Assembly: GCA_944332375.1 (NCBI GenBank) | Contig: CALVJU010000046.1 | Span: 1-7,505 of the forward strand | DNA: 7,505 nt | Reading direction: 5' to 3' | Origin: an uncultured Bacilli bacterium | GTDB taxonomy: Bacteria; Bacillota_I; Bacilli_A; RF39; UBA660 | In this document: piece by piece, positions 4,144 to 7,505 of the stretch | How positions within the stretch are numbered: the first letter of the stretch is position 1 | Layout of the letters: every line of letters starts with the position of its first letter | Program-made: the position numbers and the translations under genes | The notes under the pieces: generated by a model | What the model was told of the DNA's origin: nothing | Seen by the model: the letters and a program-made list of their open reading frames with translations, nothing else | Databases searched by the model: none

Positions 4144-5293
4144 CTAAAAAACTCTCTCCTACACCCTTTTTGACACAACCAAAGTTATCGACAATGGTTT
4201 CTCCTAGATCAGCAAAGCTTTTTCTTGTCGCAATTTTCCCTGTTTTTGGAAGTGTTTTACTATAAATAAATAATGGAACATTTTCTCTTGTATGGTCTGT
4301 TCCTTTCCAAGTAGGATCATTTCCATGATCTGCAGTAAAGATCAATAAATCATCGTCTCTTAATTCTTTTAACATAAAAGGAATGAAACGATCTAATTCT
4401 TTGAGTGCTTTCGCATAACCTTCAACATCTCTTCTGTGTCCATATTTAGAGTCGAAATCATTTAAATTGGCAAAACAAAGTCCATGAAAGTCTTTCTGAA
4501 ACATCGCGATAATTTTGTTGATACCATCTAAATTACTGGTTGTTTTAATACTCTCTGTAATTCCCCTACCATTAAATATATCTCTAATTTTTCCAATCGC
4601 AATGACATCGAGTCCATTTCTTTTTAATTCATCTAAATCTGTAACTCCTGCAGGATCTAGAGCATAGTCGTGACGATTTGGAGTACGTGTAAAATGACCA
4701 GGTGTTCCTATAAATGGACGGGCAATGACTCTACCCACTTTATATTCTGGTTTTTTCGTGATTTCACGGGCGATTTCACAAATATGGTATAATTCCTCTA
4801 AAGGAATCACTTCCTCGTGTGCAGCGATCTGTAAAACACTATCTGCAGAGGTATAGACAATCATCGCTCCAGTCTTCATGTGTTCTTCTCCTAGTTCTTC
4901 AATAATCACAGTTCCACTTGCATTTTTATTACCAATTACTTTTCTACCAGTCTTTTCCTCTAATTCCTCAATTAACTCTTTAGGAAATCCTGTTTCTGTA
5001 AATGTTTGAAAAGGTACTTTCGTAATAATTCCCATCATTTCAGAATGTCCAGTTAACGTATCTTTCCCATTACTCACTTCTTCCATATTGGTATAACATC
5101 CAATTGTTTTTTTATTCTCATTCTTGAGTAAATTAGAAAGTCCGAAACGATTCATGTTTGGAAGTTTTATTTTCGTTTTCTCAATAATATGGCCAAGTGT
5201 ATTTGCTCCAAAATCATGGTACAAGTAAGCATCTTTCGCATGCCCCATGCCTACAGAATCCATCACAACTAAAAAAATTCTTCGAAATTTCAT
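4121..5293 (-). CDS. deoB: Phosphopentomutase DeoB
   Basis: This is a full-length (390 residues) member of the bacterial alkaline-phosphatase-superfamily phosphopentomutases, which interconvert (deoxy)ribose 1-phosphate and 5-phosphate in nucleoside salvage. The key residues of the Bacillus cereus enzyme are all present: metal ligands D12 (VVMDSVGMG), D281 and H286 (DFDSKYGHRRD), D322 and H323 (ADHGND) and H334 (TDHTREN), and the phosphorylated threonine T79 (GKDT). One oddity is TGHSE (81-85), where the B. cereus enzyme has TGHWE. The ATG at 5291-5293 has AAAGGAGG nine bases away and overlaps the stop of the preceding gene as ATGA. The link to xerD upstream is as in the Bacillus subtilis ripX-drm-pupG region, but the purine nucleoside phosphorylase that usually follows is replaced here by alkD. 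Confidence 0.97.
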   Translation of the reverse strand: MKFRRIFLVVMDSVGMGHAKDAYLYHDFGANTLGHIIEKTKIKLPNMNRFGLSNLLKNENKKTIGCYTNMEEVSNGKDTLTGHSEMMGIITKVPFQTFTETGFPKELIEELEEKTGRKVIGNKNASGTVIIEELGEEHMKTGAMIVYTSADSVLQIAAHEEVIPLEELYHICEIAREITKKPEYKVGRVIARPFIGTPGHFTRTPNRHDYALDPAGVTDLDELKRNGLDVIAIGKIRDIFNGRGITESIKTTSNLDGINKIIAMFQKDFHGLCFANLNDFDSKYGHRRDVEGYAKALKELDRFIPFMLKELRDDDLLIFTADHGNDPTWKGTDHTRENVPLFIYSKTLPKTGKIATRKSFADLGETIVDNFGCVKKGVGESFLDEITTRN

Positions 5294-5778
5294 TTTCTTT
5301 TTCCTCCTTTTATTCTTTGATATCTACTATTTAAGACTCTTACAGCAGTTTTAAAATCAGGAAACTCTTCTACAGTATATCTATCATCTTCTAAGTGCGC
5401 TCTCGCATTTGCTTTCAATGGTTCATTCAGCTTGCTTTGTATTTGACAAATCGCATCGTACTCTTTTCTCGTTATATGATCTGTCAAGTACAGACTAAAT
5501 TCATGCATTGCTCGAATCATTACTGTAATTCCTAAATCACTCACCGCACAAGACAACTCAAATCGAGAAAGTGGAAGTAAATGATCCGCATTTTTAATAT
5601 ATCCTTTTAAAATATAATATTTTATGATCTGATCATGAATATATAAAAGTTCCCCTGCTTGATATTGAACTCCATTCCTTCCTATTTTTTCTTTGACACG
5701 AATCGGACGTATTGGTAAGATTGTTCCATTGAAACTGACTAAATACCCAATATCTTGTTCACGATTGATTGTTTCCAT
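5290..5778 (-). CDS. Conserved-looking hypothetical protein between xerD and deoB
   Basis: I do not recognise this 162-residue protein. It looks soluble, with no signal peptide or membrane segment. The N-terminal third begins NREQDIGYLVSFNGTILPI and looks like a small beta-rich region; the rest is helical and mixed in charge, ending in a basic tail (KGGKRK). I start it at the ATG at 5776-5778 because AAAGGAGG lies just in front of it, overlapping the xerD stop codon. A start 21 bases upstream (5799) has no ribosome site and lies inside xerD. The spacing from the AGGAGG to the ATG is short (4 bases). The gene is 10 bases from xerD and overlaps deoB by ATGA, so it is certainly co-transcribed. 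The intact frame and coupled junctions argue for a real gene; its function is unknown. Confidence 0.8.
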   Translation of the reverse strand: METINREQDIGYLVSFNGTILPIRPIRVKEKIGRNGVQYQAGELLYIHDQIIKYYILKGYIKNADHLLPLSRFELSCAVSDLGITVMIRAMHEFSLYLTDHITRKEYDAICQIQSKLNEPLKANARAHLEDDRYTVEEFPDFKTAVRVLNSRYQRIKGGKRK

Positions 5779-5788
5779 GTTTCCTCCT

Positions 5789-6682
5789 TTACTCTCCATG
5801 GGGATGATGTTTATAATTTTCTTTTAATTCTTCATTAGAAACATGAGTATAAATTCCTGTTGTACTAATGGAAGAATGTCCCAATAATTCTTGAATACTA
5901 CGTAAATCCGCTCCATTTTCTAATAGGTGGGTTGCAAAAGAATGACGTAAGGTATGAGGAGAAAAAGAAGTTTTAATCTCTTTTTCTTTCGCGATTTTCT
6001 TTAAAATCTTAAAAAAACCTTGTCTTGTCATCTGTTTCCCATGATTATTTAAAAACAAAGCATCCGTATATTCTTTTTTCAACAATTGATCACGGTATTC
6101 TTTTAAATAAATCGTTAAATAGCGAACCGCAATTTCCCCAATGGGAATGATCCGTTCTTTTGAACCTTTTCCCATCGTTCTCACTGTTTCATTTGTAAGA
6201 TCAATATCATGTAGCTTTAAAGAAACAAGTTCACTGACACGCAATCCTGTCGCATACATAAGCTCTAACATTGCTTTATTTCGATAACTAAACGCATCTG
6301 TTAAAGAAATATCCAAAAGACGGTCTACTTCTTCTACAGATAATACTTTAGGCAATGATTTTTTTGTTTTTGGTAGTTCCATTGATGCCATAGGATTATT
6401 AGAAATCATCTTTTCAATCAATAAAAACTTATAAAAACTACGAATACAAGAAATACGTCGGGAAATACTTTTCGGACTTTTCTTTTGATCTTTCAGATAT
6501 TTCAAATAGAGTTTAATATCTTTTCTTTCAATGTGATAAATATCTTTTTTTAAAAGTTCTTTCATAAACTTCTCATAGTCTTTTAAATCTGATTCATAAG
6601 ACTTAATAGTATTCTCACTATACTTCTTATCTATCTGTAAATAATTAATAAATTCTAAAATACATTCCATAAATGCATTCAT
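5789..6682 (-). CDS. xerD: Tyrosine recombinase XerD
   Basis: With the ATG at 6680-6682 this gives 297 residues, the usual XerD length. The catalytic set then falls at R148 (ATGLRVSEL), K172 (GKGSKER), H243 and R246 (SPHTLRHSFATHLL), H269 (LGHSS) and nucleophile Y278 (GIYTHVS), within one residue of Escherichia coli XerD. XerD works with XerC, or as part of a Xer pair, at dif to resolve chromosome dimers. The N-terminal SAM-like core-binding domain covers about residues 1-100. The frame stays open upstream to 6889, but that extension crosses the gene's own promoter and the rarA start and looks unlike any Xer N-terminus, so I leave it out. GGTGAAG before the chosen ATG serves as ribosome site. 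First gene of the xerD-deoB-alkD operon. Confidence 0.95.
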   Translation of the reverse strand: MNAFMECILEFINYLQIDKKYSENTIKSYESDLKDYEKFMKELLKKDIYHIERKDIKLYLKYLKDQKKSPKSISRRISCIRSFYKFLLIEKMISNNPMASMELPKTKKSLPKVLSVEEVDRLLDISLTDAFSYRNKAMLELMYATGLRVSELVSLKLHDIDLTNETVRTMGKGSKERIIPIGEIAVRYLTIYLKEYRDQLLKKEYTDALFLNNHGKQMTRQGFFKILKKIAKEKEIKTSFSPHTLRHSFATHLLENGADLRSIQELLGHSSISTTGIYTHVSNEELKENYKHHPHGE

Positions 6683-6698
6683 ATGCTTCACCATTATT

Positions 6699-6727
6699 AT
6701 TGTACCACAAACCAAAACATCATACAA
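6699..6727 (-). promoter_or_regulatory. xerD: Promoter of the xerD operon
   Basis: On the minus strand TTGTAT (6722-6727) is followed after 17 bases by TACAAT (6699-6704). Transcription would begin near 6692, so the leader before the ATG at 6682 is only about ten bases but includes the GGTGAAG ribosome site. This placement supports the short XerD start. Confidence 0.6.
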
Positions 6728-6835
6728 AAATAATTCAGAGAAAAAAGTGTAAACAAACAATTTTGGTCGCACAAATAATCGATCTCTCTTCTTTGTACGA
6801 TGAGCATCAGGATCTTCCCTAATTGGATCAAAATC

Positions 6836-6844
6836 TGTTATAAT
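6836..6844 (+). promoter_or_regulatory. rarA: Extended -10 promoter of rarA
   Basis: TGTTATAAT, a consensus -10 with the TG extension and no convincing -35 (a weak TTCCCT lies 18 bases upstream). Transcription would begin near 6851, giving a leader of about 20 bases with AGGTGA in front of the ATG at 6871. Confidence 0.65.
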
Positions 6845-6870
6845 AGAACTTAGACAAGGCAGGTGACAAC

Positions 6871-7505
6871 ATGAAAGAACCACTCGCACTCACAATGAGA
6901 CCTCAAAAACTATCCGAAGTCGTCGGTCAAAAACATCTCATTGGTGAAAACAAAATCCTTTCCAACTTAGTCAACAACAAACATCTCTTTTCCATGATTC
7001 TCTATGGAAAACCAGGAATCGGTAAAACAACCATTGCCTGTTGTATCGTAAACGAACTAGGACTCCGTTATCGTATGTTAAATGCTACAGTAAATAACAA
7101 AAAAGATTTCGATGTCGTCATAGAAGAAGCCAAAATGTATGGAGGTATGGTTGTTATCATGGATGAAATCCATCGTCTTAATAAAGACAAACAAGATCTC
7201 CTCCTCCCCTATTTAGAAAACGGCTTAATTACCCTCATCGGTATGACCACTTCCAATCCCTATCATAAAATCAACCCTGCAATCCGTTCCCGTTGCCAAA
7301 TCTTTGAACTACACCCACTAGAGTCAGAAGAGATCATCTTTGCTTTAAAACAAGTAGAACAAAAAAATAGATTAACCGATATCCATGTCGATGAAGAAGT
7401 ATATTCCATCATTTCCAATATGTCCGGAGGAGACTTAAGAAACGCTTATAATCTATTGGAAATTGCCTACTACTCCACCAATGATTTCCATATCACAAAA
7501 GAAGT
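6871..7505 (+). CDS. rarA: Replication-associated recombination protein A (RarA/MgsA), N-terminal part
   Basis: The first 211 residues of a clamp-loader-like AAA+ ATPase are present, and the gene continues past the right edge. The start MKEPLALTMRPQKLSEVVGQ is the usual RarA opening, followed by Walker A GKPGIGKT (46-53), Walker B VVIMDEIHRLNKDKQD (94-109), sensor 1 TTSNP (126-130), an arginine finger in RSRC (R141) and sensor 2 GGDLRNAYNLLE (186-197). RarA acts at stalled or damaged replication forks, binding single-strand-binding protein and DNA ends. The ATG at 6871 has AGGTGA five bases upstream. It is divergent from xerD across 188 bases that contain both promoters. The C-terminal tetramerisation part lies outside the window. 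Confidence 0.93.
   Translation, partial: MKEPLALTMRPQKLSEVVGQKHLIGENKILSNLVNNKHLFSMILYGKPGIGKTTIACCIVNELGLRYRMLNATVNNKKDFDVVIEEAKMYGGMVVIMDEIHRLNKDKQDLLLPYLENGLITLIGMTTSNPYHKINPAIRSRCQIFELHPLESEEIIFALKQVEQKNRLTDIHVDEEVYSIISNMSGGDLRNAYNLLEIAYYSTNDFHITKE

Noticed and set aside
6683..6889. N-terminal extension of XerD to a start at 6889
   Set aside because: The extra 69 residues cross the xerD promoter and the rarA promoter and start codon, have no ribosome site and do not resemble XerD. The catalytic residues match E. coli XerD numbering when the start is at 6682.

Overview
The window looks like chromosome from an AT-rich, low-GC Gram-positive bacterium (Bacillota; a Bacilli or Erysipelotrichia-like gut lineage is my best guess). 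The reasons are strong AGGAGG-type ribosome sites, sigma-A-like promoters, and gene families typical of that group (XerD next to DeoB, RarA, CptN-type toxin). The standard code is used: TGA is a stop at 5290-5292 and Trp is written TGG.

The left half (1-3437) is an accessory block. It starts with the N-terminal part of an HD-domain phosphohydrolase (minus strand, cut by the window edge). Next is a two-gene minus-strand operon, an RloA-like AAA ATPase followed by an RloB-like Toprim protein, related to the lactococcal AbiL abortive-infection pair. Head-to-head with this operon is a plus-strand type III toxin-antitoxin locus of the CptIN family. It has a 161-residue endoribonuclease toxin (2933-3418), preceded by a two-unit array of 49-nt pseudoknot-forming RNA repeats with its own promoter and terminator. 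Further upstream lies a single, diverged 51-nt copy of the same RNA unit with its own terminator. The 2215-2932 stretch, which contains no protein gene I would accept, is therefore a duplicated antitoxin-RNA region. A promoter resembling the array promoter also lies between the array terminator and the toxin gene.

The right half (3460-7505) is core chromosome. A minus-strand operon runs xerD (chromosome dimer resolution), an unrecognised 162-residue protein, deoB (phosphopentomutase), alkD-like DNA glycosylase. The junctions are tight: 10 nt, a 4-nt ATGA overlap and a 23-nt overlap. The operon starts from a promoter at 6699-6727 and ends at a bidirectional hairpin terminator that overlaps the 3' end of the convergent toxin gene. 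Divergent from xerD is rarA (replication-associated recombination ATPase), which runs off the right edge.

The most interesting part is 2390-2860. Two antitoxin modules share a -10 region, a pseudoknot unit and a GAAAACT/AGTTTTC terminator. A compensatory base change in the pseudoknot stem (A-T in the array, G-C in the solo unit) supports the RNA fold.
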